A stretch of 64,000 nt of DNA from Alteribacter aurantiacus DSM 18675. GTDB lineage: Bacteria; Bacillota; Bacilli; Bacillales; Salisediminibacteriaceae. How positions within the stretch are numbered: the first letter of the stretch is position 1; each line of letters starts with the position of its first letter. Location of the stretch: contig NZ_KE386941.1 in NCBI RefSeq assembly GCF_000429705.1, positions 558,001 to 622,000 of the forward strand. Reading direction: 5' to 3'. Shown here piece after piece: positions 26,047 through 34,464 of this stretch. The notes below the pieces were generated by a model. It was given only the letters and a program-made list of their open reading frames with translations. It made no database searches and was not told the origin of the DNA. The position numbers and the translations under genes were made by a program.

Positions 26047-26367
26047 ATGGAATGGTCTGATTTAACAGAAGGTGCAAAAGCCGTCCTTGAGCAAACAAGA
26101 AACATTAAAAATGATAAAATTCAAATTGTTGAGTTTGATGTAGGCTTTACACAAGAGGCAGACATTGAAGAGGGATATGACCCGATTTCAATTCAAGAAG
26201 AAGATTACCAAAGCCTCAAGCAATACACACAGCAAAATGAATATGGTGAAAAGTATCATATGGCGAGAAATAAAAAGACTGTAAAAATTATCCTCCTTGA
26301 AAAAGGGAAGATTCCGGACAACCTCTCCGATATTCCTGTGTTTAGAGAATACAAAATTGAACAGTAA
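26047..26367 (+). CDS. Unrecognised small acidic protein
   Basis: 106 residues, hydrophilic, no signal peptide or membrane segment, with charged helices and a C-terminal beta-like part (KTVKIILLEKGKIP). GGGAGAG precedes the ATG; a promoter stands upstream and a terminator directly downstream, so it is a one-gene unit. I do not recognise a family. It lies between spoIIIAH and accB, which are usually closer neighbours in B. subtilis. Confidence 0.7.
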   Translation: MEWSDLTEGAKAVLEQTRNIKNDKIQIVEFDVGFTQEADIEEGYDPISIQEEDYQSLKQYTQQNEYGEKYHMARNKKTVKIILLEKGKIPDNLSDIPVFREYKIEQ

Positions 26368-26392
26368 CCTTCTTCGAATGAAGAAGGTTTTT
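26366..26392 (+). terminator. Terminator of the small unknown gene
   Basis: AACCTTCTT with AAGAAGGTT around CGAATG, followed by TTT. The stem starts at the stop codon. Confidence 0.85.
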
Positions 26393-26616
26393 CTTCCATA
26401 AACATGATAACGCTTACATTAAAGCTGGCGCAGTGAATCCGTTTTAAATAAGAATACAGGGCCACGCCACCAATCTGTTAGAAAACACTTTTCAATTATG
26501 ATAAAGTGAGGTAGCATAAAAATTAGGACTTGCTCATAAGACATCCTATAAAATAATAAAAAACAGCTGTTATTTACTAAAACAGATAAAAAGACAGGAA
26601 CAAGGAGTGACGATTC

Positions 26617-27123
26617 ATGTTGAAGATTCAAGAAATTCGTGAATTAATTAAACTGATTGACCAGTCAAGCATCGATGAATTCAAGTATGAACAAAATGGT
26701 GAGAAAATTACGATGAGAAAGCAAGTGAAAGGTGCCGGAAACACAACGGAAACGATTGTAAGAGAAGCGGTACAAGCTCCTCAAGCAGCACCTGCACCTG
26801 CCTTGCAAAGTGAACCTGCCAAAGCAGAGGCGCCATCTCAACCTAAAGAAGAAGCTAAGGGGGAAAAGGAGTCCAGAGAAGGGCTACATACGATTACTTC
26901 CCCAATGGTAGGTACGTTTTATGAAGCGCCGTCACCAGATTCTGCTCCTTATGTCAGCTCAGGGGACAAAGTAAAAGCAGATTCTGTTGTGTGTATCGTT
27001 GAAGCGATGAAACTAATGAATGAAATTGAAGCGGAAGTGAAAGGCGAAATCGTTGAGGTCCTAGTAGAAAACGGGCAACTTGTAGAGTATGGACAAGAAC
27101 TCTTCTTGGTGAAGCCTGAGTAG
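26617..27123 (+). CDS. accB: Biotin carboxyl carrier protein of acetyl-CoA carboxylase
   Basis: Carries carboxybiotin between the two acetyl-CoA carboxylase reactions in fatty acid synthesis. 168 residues: an N-terminal domain (1-50), an Ala/Pro/Glu-rich linker (52-85) and the biotinyl domain with EAMKLMNEI, biotin on Lys132. Followed by accC after 12 bases. CAAGGAGTGA precedes the ATG. Confidence 0.96.
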   Translation: MLKIQEIRELIKLIDQSSIDEFKYEQNGEKITMRKQVKGAGNTTETIVREAVQAPQAAPAPALQSEPAKAEAPSQPKEEAKGEKESREGLHTITSPMVGTFYEAPSPDSAPYVSSGDKVKADSVVCIVEAMKLMNEIEAEVKGEIVEVLVENGQLVEYGQELFLVKPE

Positions 27124-27135
27124 GGGATGAGACGG

Positions 27136-28500
27136 ATGATAAAAAAAGTACTTGTTGCAAATAGAGGAGAAATTGCTGTACGAATTATTCGAGCTTGTCA
27201 AGAGTTAGGGGTAGAAACGGTCGCTGTATTCTCAGAAGCAGACCGTGATGCTCTTCATGTGAGGATGGCAGACGAAGCCTATTGTATTGGACCGACTTCT
27301 TCGGCGCAAAGTTACTTAAACTTCACTAATATCATGAGTGTCGCCACTCTTACTGAAGTCGACGGAATTCATCCGGGATACGGTTTTCTAGCAGAAAATG
27401 CCGACTTTGCCGAGATTTGTTCCGCTTGTAACATTACGTTTATCGGACCAAGCCCTGATGCAATTAATCAAATGGGCACTAAAGACGTAGCGAGAAAAAC
27501 AATGAAAAAAGCAGGTGTACCTGTTGTACCCGGTTCAAAAGGAATTATTGAAACGATTGAGGACGGAGTAAAAATTGCTGAAGAGATCGGCTATCCGGTC
27601 ATTATTAAAGCCACTGCAGGTGGTGGAGGTAAAGGGATACGCGTAGCTAAAGATGAAGGTGAGCTCAGAAAAGGGATTTCAGTAACCCAAAAGGAAGCGA
27701 AAGCCAATTTTGGTAACCCTGGCGTTTACCTAGAAAAATATATTGAGGATTTCCGTCACGTTGAAATTCAAGTTTTAGCAGATACGTACGGAAATACAAT
27801 TCACTTAGGTGAGCGAGATTGTTCCATTCAGCGTCGACTTCAAAAGCTGGTGGAAGAAACACCGTCACCTGCATTAACCCCTGAAAAACGTGCTGAAATG
27901 GGTGAAGCCGCTGTGAGAGCTGCCCAAGCTGTGGATTACGTTGGGGCAGGGACCGTTGAGTTTATATTCGACCATAATACCGGTGATTTTTACTTCATGG
28001 AAATGAACACGAGGATTCAAGTAGAGCACCCGGTTACGGAAATGGTAACAGGGATTGATCTTATTAAAGAACAAATTTTAGTTGCGTCTGGTAAAAAGCT
28101 CTCCTATACTCAAGAGGAAGTCACTTTCAAAGGTCATTCCATTGAATGTCGTATTAATGCAGAAAACCCGGACAAAAACTTTATGCCATCACCAGGAAAG
28201 ATTGAGATGTACCTTCCTCCCGGTGGATTTGGTGTAAGAATCGATAGTGCTGTTTTTCCAGGCTATACGATTAGTCCATTTTATGATTCTATGATTGCAA
28301 AAGTAATTGTCCACGGTGAAACAAGAGAAGAAGCCGTTCAAAAGATGAAAAGAGCTCTCAGTGAGTTCGTCATAGAAGGCGTGGACACAACGATTCCGTT
28401 TCACCTAAAGCTAATGGATCATGAAGTGTTTAAAAGCGGGGACTTTAATACGAAATTTTTGGAACACTATTCTTTAAAGCCTGATAGTGACAAGGAGTAA
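27136..28500 (+). CDS. accC: Biotin carboxylase subunit of acetyl-CoA carboxylase
   Basis: ATP-grasp enzyme of 454 residues that carboxylates biotin on AccB. The N-terminus is MIKKVLVANRGEIAVRI; the ATP loop KATAGGGGKGIRVA, HVEIQVLAD, ERDCSIQRR and EMNTRIQVEHPVTE are all present. The ATG at 27136 is preferred to that at 27127, which touches its own SD-like AGGGG. Confidence 0.96.
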   Translation: MIKKVLVANRGEIAVRIIRACQELGVETVAVFSEADRDALHVRMADEAYCIGPTSSAQSYLNFTNIMSVATLTEVDGIHPGYGFLAENADFAEICSACNITFIGPSPDAINQMGTKDVARKTMKKAGVPVVPGSKGIIETIEDGVKIAEEIGYPVIIKATAGGGGKGIRVAKDEGELRKGISVTQKEAKANFGNPGVYLEKYIEDFRHVEIQVLADTYGNTIHLGERDCSIQRRLQKLVEETPSPALTPEKRAEMGEAAVRAAQAVDYVGAGTVEFIFDHNTGDFYFMEMNTRIQVEHPVTEMVTGIDLIKEQILVASGKKLSYTQEEVTFKGHSIECRINAENPDKNFMPSPGKIEMYLPPGGFGVRIDSAVFPGYTISPFYDSMIAKVIVHGETREEAVQKMKRALSEFVIEGVDTTIPFHLKLMDHEVFKSGDFNTKFLEHYSLKPDSDKE

Positions 28501-28565
28501 GGAAGGCACTTAAAAAGTTGGACTCTTTAACTATTTAATGCCTTAGTAAGAGCTAGGAGGACGAA

Positions 28566-28976
28566 ATGATGAAAGATAATCATTTAATTGACATGAGTGA
28601 CGATAAAACGGATTTGGGGAAAGTTGAAATTTCACCCGAAGTGATTGAAGTTATTGCAGGTCTTGCTGCATCTGAAATTGAAGGCGTAGCTACAATGAGA
28701 GGGAACTTTGCTTCTGGAGTTGCTGAGCGTCTTGGACGTAAAAACAACCACGGCAAAGGTGTGAAAGTGGACTTGCAAGAAGATGGAATTACCGTTGATG
28801 TTTTTGTTATTACGAATTACGGGGTTTCCATTCCTGATGTTTGTAAAAAAGTGCAGGAAAACATCTTTCAAACACTAAAGAATATGACCGCAATCGAACT
28901 GATTGGCGTAAATGTTCATGTTGTTGGCGTTCAACTCGAGATCGAGAAGAAAGAAGAGCCTGCGAAAAAAGACTAA
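28566..28976 (+). CDS. yqhY: Asp23/Gls24 family protein YqhY
   Basis: 136-residue alkaline-shock (Asp23/Gls24) family protein. The conserved segments GKVEISPEVIEVIAGLAASEIEGVA and YGVSIPDVCKKVQENI are present. In B. subtilis it sits with accBC and loss of it disturbs acetyl-CoA carboxylase control (family knowledge). AGGAGG precedes two adjacent ATGs (28566, 28569). A hairpin AAGGCA...TGCCTT (28503-28544) stands between accC and this gene. Confidence 0.9.
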   Translation: MMKDNHLIDMSDDKTDLGKVEISPEVIEVIAGLAASEIEGVATMRGNFASGVAERLGRKNNHGKGVKVDLQEDGITVDVFVITNYGVSIPDVCKKVQENIFQTLKNMTAIELIGVNVHVVGVQLEIEKKEEPAKKD

Positions 28977-28985
28977 TAAAGTATT

Positions 28986-29020
28986 AAAAAACCAGGGGGC
29001 ACATATGCCCTTTGGTTTTT
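28986..29020 (+). terminator. Terminator after yqhY
   Basis: AAAAACCAGGGGGCA pairs with TGCCCTTTGGTTTTT, with two G-U pairs, followed by TTTTTC. Confidence 0.85.
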
Positions 29021-29072
29021 CTTCATTAGTTTTGCCAACCATTATCAGAATTTGCTCACTTTCATCGTAGGC

Positions 29073-29101
29073 TGTAACGTTAGCAAAAGATATGCTATAT
29101 T
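29073..29101 (+). promoter_or_regulatory. Promoter of the nusB transcription unit
   Basis: TGTAAC (29073-29078), a 17-base spacer and TATATT (29096-29101) with an extended TGC in front. Confidence 0.5.
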
Positions 29102-29149
29102 GTACAGAGTATAGTACCGTACGATGAACAAAAAAGGAGACGTATTAAG

Positions 29150-29545
29150 ATGAATAGACGAAATGCACGGATTAAAGCCGTTCAGTCACTATATCAAATA
29201 GATATGACGCACGTAGAAGCAGAAACGGCAATTGAGGCCGTATTAGAAGAAGGTGAGGAAGCGTCACCTTTTTTACAAACCCTTGTTGAAGGAACATTAT
29301 CTCACCTTGAAGATATCGATCAAACGCTGAACGGGGCAATGGATAATTGGACTATAAATCGTATTGCAAATGTGAACCGTGCAATATTGAGAATGGCATT
29401 ATATGAAATGAAATGGGAAGAAGAGATTCCATTAAGCGTTAGCTTGAACGAAGCGATAGATTTAGCAAAAGGTTTCAGCGCAGATGATGAATCTGGAAAG
29501 TTCGTTAATGGTGTATTATCAAAAATCGCTGAAGACTTGAAGTAA
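29150..29545 (+). CDS. nusB: Transcription antitermination factor NusB
   Basis: All-helical RNA-binding protein of 131 residues that works with NusE (S10) on rRNA antitermination. The N-terminus RRNARIKAVQSLYQID and C-terminal VSLNEAIDLAKGFSADDESGKFVNGVL are canonical. AAAGGAGACG precedes the ATG. Confidence 0.95.
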   Translation: MNRRNARIKAVQSLYQIDMTHVEAETAIEAVLEEGEEASPFLQTLVEGTLSHLEDIDQTLNGAMDNWTINRIANVNRAILRMALYEMKWEEEIPLSVSLNEAIDLAKGFSADDESGKFVNGVLSKIAEDLK

Positions 29546-29688
29546 ACCATAGAGACAATTATGAATGCTCGCTACTTCTCCAATTGAGTTGCTATAAGCA
29601 TTTTTCTTTTGTTTTGTCTCAAGTATCAATGTCATTTGTAAGAATTTAGCCAACTAAAAAGAAATTCAGGAATAAGGGAGAGATCATC

Positions 29689-30540
29689 ATGACCGCTGAA
29701 ATAATCTCAGGAAAAGAACTTGCACAAAACAAACGTGATGAAATGAAAGTCATTACTGAAGATCTTAAGTCCAAAGGCATTACACCGGGTCTTGCGGTTA
29801 TTCTTGTTGGAGAAGACCCCGCATCAAGGTCCTACGTTCGCGGGAAGAAGCGAGCTTGTGAAGAGGTTGGTATTTACTCAGAACTTGATGAACTCCCTTA
29901 TGAAACGACTGAAGAAGAGCTTCTTGAAAAAGTTGAGAAGTTAAATCAATCCCCTCACATCCATGGCATTCTTGTTCAACTGCCACTTCCTTCACACATC
30001 TCAGAAGAAGCCATTATTAACAAAATTCTTCCAGAGAAAGATGTAGACGGATTTCATCCGATCAATATTGGAAAGATGATGATCGGACAAGAGGGCTTTT
30101 TGCCATGTACACCTTTTGGAATCGTAGAAATGATTAAATCAAAAGGGATTTCAATTGAAGGCAAACATGTGGTTATCATTGGAAGAAGCAACATTGTCGG
30201 AAAGCCTGTGGGTCAACTCCTTTTACGGGAGAATGCGACTGTGACTTACTGCCACTCCCGGACGAAAAACATGGAGGAAATCACAAAGCAAGCAGATATC
30301 CTCGTTGTTGCAATTGGTCGGGAGGAAATGATTGGTTCAGAACATATTAAACCAGGTGCTGTAGTGATTGACGTAGGTGTGAACCGGAATGAAGCAGGGA
30401 AGCTCGTTGGTGACGTGAAGTTTGATGACGTGAAGGATTTAGCATCATACCTTACCCCAGTCCCAGGCGGAGTGGGTCCTATGACCATTACCATGCTATT
30501 ACATAATACAATTCAATCTGCGTCCCGAAGTCTTAAATAG
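29689..30540 (+). CDS. folD: Methylenetetrahydrofolate dehydrogenase/cyclohydrolase
   Basis: Bifunctional folate enzyme of 283 residues converting methylene-THF to formyl-THF with NADP. Shows YVRGKKRACEEVGI with the catalytic Lys, GILVQLPLPSHI, DVDGFHPIN and PVPGGVGPMTITMLL. It uses the one-carbon units produced by the gcv system of this window (inference). GGGAGAG precedes the ATG. Confidence 0.96.
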   Translation: MTAEIISGKELAQNKRDEMKVITEDLKSKGITPGLAVILVGEDPASRSYVRGKKRACEEVGIYSELDELPYETTEEELLEKVEKLNQSPHIHGILVQLPLPSHISEEAIINKILPEKDVDGFHPINIGKMMIGQEGFLPCTPFGIVEMIKSKGISIEGKHVVIIGRSNIVGKPVGQLLLRENATVTYCHSRTKNMEEITKQADILVVAIGREEMIGSEHIKPGAVVIDVGVNRNEAGKLVGDVKFDDVKDLASYLTPVPGGVGPMTITMLLHNTIQSASRSLK

Positions 30541-30551
30541 GGGGCGGACTA

Positions 30552-31925
30552 ATGAATAAAGAGTTTTTATCTGTATCAGGTCTTTCGAGACATATTAAAC
30601 GGGTCATTGATAACGAACACCAACTACAAAATGTCTGGATTCGCGCGGAGATTTCGAACTTTAAAAAGCATAGTCGAGGGCACATGTATTTTACCTTGAA
30701 GGATGATCAATCTAGAATTCAAAGTGTCATGTTCGCTGGGCATAATCGTTATCTTAAGTTCTTGCCTGAAAATGGTATGAATGTACTCGTTAGAGGCGAT
30801 GTGAGTGTCTATGAACCTCATGGCCAATACCAGTTTTATGTAAAAGAGATGCAACCTGATGGTATTGGGAACCTCTATCTTGCATATGAAGAATTAAAGA
30901 AAAAGCTAAATCAAAAAGGATACTTTTCCGAAGAACGCAAACAACCAATCCCGGCTGTACCTGTTTCCATAGCTGTCATAACGTCTAGAACAGGGGCAGC
31001 TGTGAGAGATATTCTTACAACATTGAAACGTCGTTTCCCTTTTGTGAGAATCACTCTCCTCCCTGTCCTCGTTCAAGGCCCAGGTGCTGCTCCCTCTATT
31101 GCTAGAGCCATTCAACAAGCTACCGACGCCGGAATGTTCGATGTGATGATTATCGGGCGAGGGGGAGGCTCAATTGAAGAATTATGGGCTTTTAATGAAG
31201 AAGTCGTAGCCGATGCCATCTTTAACAGCTCGGTGCCTATTATTTCTGCAGTGGGTCATGAAACGGATGTGACGATCAGTGATTTCGTAGCAGACCTTAG
31301 AGCTCCTACTCCCACGGCGGCGGCAGAGCTTGCTGTTCCCGATCAAAGAGAGCTAAAGGAAAAGGTTGCGCTCTTTAAAGCAAGACTATTACGACAGATG
31401 TCAGAACAAGTGGAATCGAACAAAAGCAAACTTGAACGGTATAACCAATCCTATGCTTTTCGTTATCCAGGCAAGCTGATCGAACAAAAGGAACAAGAAC
31501 TTGATAAATTAATGGATGCTATGCAACGAGAAACAAAAAGACTACTCATATCTAACCGTGAAAAATACGGTTATTTGTACAAATCGTTGCAACGGTTTCA
31601 CCCTCAGCATCAAGTAAACAGAGAGAAAGATCGATATAAACAAGTCCATGACCGTTTTTTACAGGCAATGGAAAACGCGCGGCAGGAAAAAAGGGAGTCC
31701 TTAAAGAAATGGATGTATAAGCTGGATGTTTTAAGTCCCTTGAAGATGATGGAAAGGGGCTACAGTCTTGCATACCGAGGTCCTGAACTTGTCAAAAGCG
31801 TAAAACAAGTCGATGAGCACGATACCGTTTATATTCAACTTGAAGATGGTAAAGTGTATGCAGAAGTAACAGGGAAAGAAGGAAATGAAATGATCAAGGA
31901 CAAGAGAGGTGAACGGGATGAGTAA
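30552..31925 (+). CDS. xseA: Exodeoxyribonuclease VII large subunit
   Basis: 457 residues: an N-terminal OB fold (about 1-100; WIRAEISNFKKHSRGHMYFTLKDD), the catalytic domain with ITSRTGAAVRDILTTLKRR, GRGGGSIEELWAFNEE and SAVGHETDVTISDFVAD, then a long coiled coil. Degrades single-stranded DNA together with XseB, whose gene overlaps the end. Confidence 0.95.
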   Translation: MNKEFLSVSGLSRHIKRVIDNEHQLQNVWIRAEISNFKKHSRGHMYFTLKDDQSRIQSVMFAGHNRYLKFLPENGMNVLVRGDVSVYEPHGQYQFYVKEMQPDGIGNLYLAYEELKKKLNQKGYFSEERKQPIPAVPVSIAVITSRTGAAVRDILTTLKRRFPFVRITLLPVLVQGPGAAPSIARAIQQATDAGMFDVMIIGRGGGSIEELWAFNEEVVADAIFNSSVPIISAVGHETDVTISDFVADLRAPTPTAAAELAVPDQRELKEKVALFKARLLRQMSEQVESNKSKLERYNQSYAFRYPGKLIEQKEQELDKLMDAMQRETKRLLISNREKYGYLYKSLQRFHPQHQVNREKDRYKQVHDRFLQAMENARQEKRESLKKWMYKLDVLSPLKMMERGYSLAYRGPELVKSVKQVDEHDTVYIQLEDGKVYAEVTGKEGNEMIKDKRGERDE

Positions 31926-32160
31926 GGAAGAAAAGGAACAAACATTTGAAGGTGCGATGGAGGAACTGCAAGAAGTAGTAGAGAAACTTGAAGAAGGAAA
32001 CGTACCTTTGGAACAAGCAATCGAGATGTTTAAGGACGGAATGGAGCTTTCGAAATATTGTCATGAGCGCTTACAAAAAGTAGAAGCGCAAATGGATCAA
32101 ATTTTAAACGAAGATGGTGAAATTGAAGTCTTAACAATCGAGGGGGAAAAAAGCGAGTGA
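31918..32160 (+). CDS. xseB: Exodeoxyribonuclease VII small subunit
   Basis: 80-residue helical protein that binds XseA in several copies. The ATG at 31918 is chosen because GAGAGGTG is correctly spaced for it; an in-frame GTG at 31909 is part of that SD. Overlaps xseA by eight bases and ispA by four. Confidence 0.94.
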   Translation: MSKEEKEQTFEGAMEELQEVVEKLEEGNVPLEQAIEMFKDGMELSKYCHERLQKVEAQMDQILNEDGEIEVLTIEGEKSE

Positions 32161-33047
32161 GCGTATTGTCTTTAGATCTTTTCCTAAGAGAACAAAGAGA
32201 AGAGCTTAAACAGCAACTACCACGCTATCTCTCAACTATGAAAGCGCCAGAAGTTTTAGTCCAATCGATGCTTTACTCATTGGAAGCAGGTGGAAAGAGG
32301 TTACGACCTGCACTTCTTCTGGCCACACTACAGGGTTATGGAATACGTTTGGAAAAAGGATATGATGTTGCTTGCGCAGTAGAAATGATACATACGTATT
32401 CACTCATTCACGATGATTTACCTGCGATGGATGATGACGATACAAGAAGAGGAAAACCAACCAACCATAAGATTTTTGGAGAAGCGATGGCTATTCTGGC
32501 AGGAGATGCCCTTTTAACGTATAGCTTTGAGATCATCAGTCGTTCAAAAAACCTGAATGACCAGGAGAAAGTAAGGGTCATCCAGTTGCTAGCTTCTGCA
32601 TCTGGACCAACAGGTATGGTTGGAGGCCAAGTCGCTGATATGGAAGGGGAAAATAAGGTCGATCTCACTGTTGGAGAATTGGAGTATATACACCAACATA
32701 AAACGGGGGACCTTCTTGCTTTTTCAATCGAAGCAGCAGCCGTATTAGCAAATGCTCCAGAGAAGGATCAAATTCATTTGCGTCACTTTGCTAAACATCT
32801 AGGACTCGCTTTTCAAATTAAGGACGATATCCTCGATATCGAAGGTGATGGAGACAAGATGGGCAAGCCAATCGGAAGCGACGAAGAAAACCAAAAAAGC
32901 ACATACCCGAAATTACTAGGGTTAGATGGTGCAAAAGAAAAGCTTGTTTATCATATTCAAAGTGCGAAAGATCATTTATCAAAAGTGAATCAAAAGCATG
33001 TGTTGCTAGAAGAACTCACAGATTACATTGCCAGCAGAACGTATTAG
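32157..33047 (+). CDS. ispA: Polyprenyl (farnesyl) diphosphate synthase
   Basis: Condenses isopentenyl diphosphate with allylic diphosphates, most likely to farnesyl diphosphate. 296 residues with GGKRLRPALL, the first Asp-rich motif DDLPAMDDDD and the second DDILDIEGD. A GTG start overlaps the xseB stop. Isoprenoid genes ispA and dxs flank OLE RNA and oapA. Confidence 0.95.
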   Translation: MSVLSLDLFLREQREELKQQLPRYLSTMKAPEVLVQSMLYSLEAGGKRLRPALLLATLQGYGIRLEKGYDVACAVEMIHTYSLIHDDLPAMDDDDTRRGKPTNHKIFGEAMAILAGDALLTYSFEIISRSKNLNDQEKVRVIQLLASASGPTGMVGGQVADMEGENKVDLTVGELEYIHQHKTGDLLAFSIEAAAVLANAPEKDQIHLRHFAKHLGLAFQIKDDILDIEGDGDKMGKPIGSDEENQKSTYPKLLGLDGAKEKLVYHIQSAKDHLSKVNQKHVLLEELTDYIASRTY

Positions 33048-33114
33048 GGGTACGAATAGAAGGAAGCGACAAAGAGAACCATTGTAAAGCCTCTTCGACC
33101 AGGCCTCATTATAC

Positions 33115-33139
33115 AGCAGATGGAAAAGCCTGCTTTTTT
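33115..33139 (+). terminator. Possible weak terminator before OLE
   Basis: AGCAG with CTGCT around a 10-base loop and six T. The stem is short. It may partly separate the ispA operon from the OLE transcript. Confidence 0.4.
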
Positions 33140-33155
33140 ATGAAGGGGTTCCTCA

Positions 33156-33185
33156 TTGCAGGTGAAAAACATATCATGGTATACT
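33156..33185 (+). promoter_or_regulatory. Promoter of OLE RNA
   Basis: TTGCAG (33156-33161), 18-base spacer, TATACT (33180-33185) with an extended TGG in front. Transcription would start near 33191-33193, right at the first base-paired stem of OLE. Confidence 0.65.
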
Positions 33186-33191
33186 ATAGAT

Positions 33192-33776
33192 AGACCGAGT
33201 GGTGCAGTATTCTAGTCGGTTCTCCATTTTCGAAAGCGGGCCTAAAAATCCGCTAAAGGGCACATCGATGAAGTTCCTAGTTTTGGCTTGAGGCGCCCAG
33301 CTTTGGGTCAATACTGGGAGTAAAGGTTGTAGGGCGATCCACAATGGCATGTGGGCGATGACCCTACAACCGCGGAGGCCTTTTGTTGTTGCTTCCCTGC
33401 CCGGGGATTGTGATGACCAAAGGTATGAACCTGCTTGGCAAGTTTCGGGAACTTGTGAGCAGCGTAGCCTGCCTTGAGTGGACTGTGAGGGGATTATGAA
33501 TACTATGATTGTATACTGGTATTATCATATGAAATCGCGTCTGCAAAAGAGGATAGAGGATGGCTAAGAACTGCTGAGGAAAACTCCTAGACTGTTCCAC
33601 TGGACATTTAAAGGGGATTATAGTGCGTACTAAGTGGTAATCCAGTCTGACGTTTGGTGACAGCGTCAAGACGGATTTAAAGGGAAACCGCCTTAGCGGC
33701 GACGCTTCGGTATCCGTTTGGGAAAACCTACTGGACCTAAGACGCAGTTTTTACTCTTTAAGTGACCACTCGGATA
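33192..33776 (+). ncRNA. ole: OLE RNA (ornate, large, extremophilic)
   Basis: About 585 nucleotides without a plausible gene, between ispA and oapA, the known location of OLE RNA in extremophilic Firmicutes. The ends are joined by a perfect 9-bp stem, CCGAGTGGT (33195-33203) with ACCACTCGG (33765-33773). Inside are a 10-bp stem (33325-33334 with 33362-33371) enclosing CCAC/GTGG with symmetric GCGAT internal loops, and several G-rich conserved-looking segments. OLE RNA forms a membrane ribonucleoprotein with OapA and affects tolerance to cold, short alcohols and Mg2+ (family knowledge). Identification rests on location, size, own promoter and structure. Confidence 0.9.
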
Positions 33777-33786
33777 CATAATCTAC

Positions 33787-33812
33787 TATAAAAGGACAAT
33801 ACTCCTTTTATA
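33787..33812 (+). other. Hairpin between OLE RNA and oapA
   Basis: TATAAAAGGA pairs perfectly with TCCTTTTATA around CAATAC. No U run follows. It could be a processing or partial termination site that sets the OLE 3' end. Confidence 0.6.
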
Positions 33813-33840
33813 CACATAGAATAGGATCGATGATAAGCCA

Positions 33841-34455
33841 ATGAAGGAATCTGTAAAACAATCTTTACAATGGAGCTGGATGATTGCCGTTATCACCTTG
33901 GTGTTAGCGGCAATTTTTGCTATTATATCAACCCTTGTTCTCAGCGGTGTCATATGGGCTGTCGGAATGATGATTGTGTTTATGATCGTTCTCATAGGGG
34001 TAATCTTTGATACGATAGGTGTAGCTGCGACAGCAGCCAACGAAAAGCCGTTTCATGCCATGGCAGCCGAGAGATTGCCAGGTGCGAAACAATCTGTACA
34101 TATTACTCGGAATGCGGACAAGTTTGCAAACTTCTGTAATGATGTAATCGGTGATATAGCCGGTGTAATTAGTGGTACAGCCTCCGCTTATGTCGTACTT
34201 CAGCTTTCTTTCCAAATGGGGTACGGTGAAGGTTCGAACATGCAGTTCATTATTAATGTTATCTTTACGAGTATCGTAGCTGCCTTGACAGTAGGCGGTA
34301 AATCAGTCGGAAAAACACTTGCAATTGAATACTCCACGCCGATCATATATCAAGTGGGTAGATTATTTTATATTTTAGAGGTAAAATTGAACATAATTAT
34401 CTTTAGTTCAAAAAAACGCAAAAAAAAGGGCAAGAAGAAAAACAAACGAAAGTGA
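33841..34455 (+). CDS. oapA: OLE-associated membrane protein OapA
   Basis: 204-residue protein that binds OLE RNA and holds it at the membrane (family knowledge). Membrane segments lie at about 13-38 and 40-65, with further weaker ones near 105-125 and 138-152. The segment VIFDTIGVAATAANEKPFHAM resembles DUF21-type transporters. The C-terminus is extremely basic (12 of the last 14 residues are Lys or Arg), suitable for RNA contact. The SD is weak (AGGAT). It directly follows OLE RNA. Confidence 0.93.
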   Translation: MKESVKQSLQWSWMIAVITLVLAAIFAIISTLVLSGVIWAVGMMIVFMIVLIGVIFDTIGVAATAANEKPFHAMAAERLPGAKQSVHITRNADKFANFCNDVIGDIAGVISGTASAYVVLQLSFQMGYGEGSNMQFIINVIFTSIVAALTVGGKSVGKTLAIEYSTPIIYQVGRLFYILEVKLNIIIFSSKKRKKKGKKKNKRK

Positions 34456-34464
34456 GGGTTTTTC

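Noticed and set aside
33364..33669. Minus-strand frame of 101 codons
   Set aside because: It lies in OLE RNA and has no ribosome binding site.
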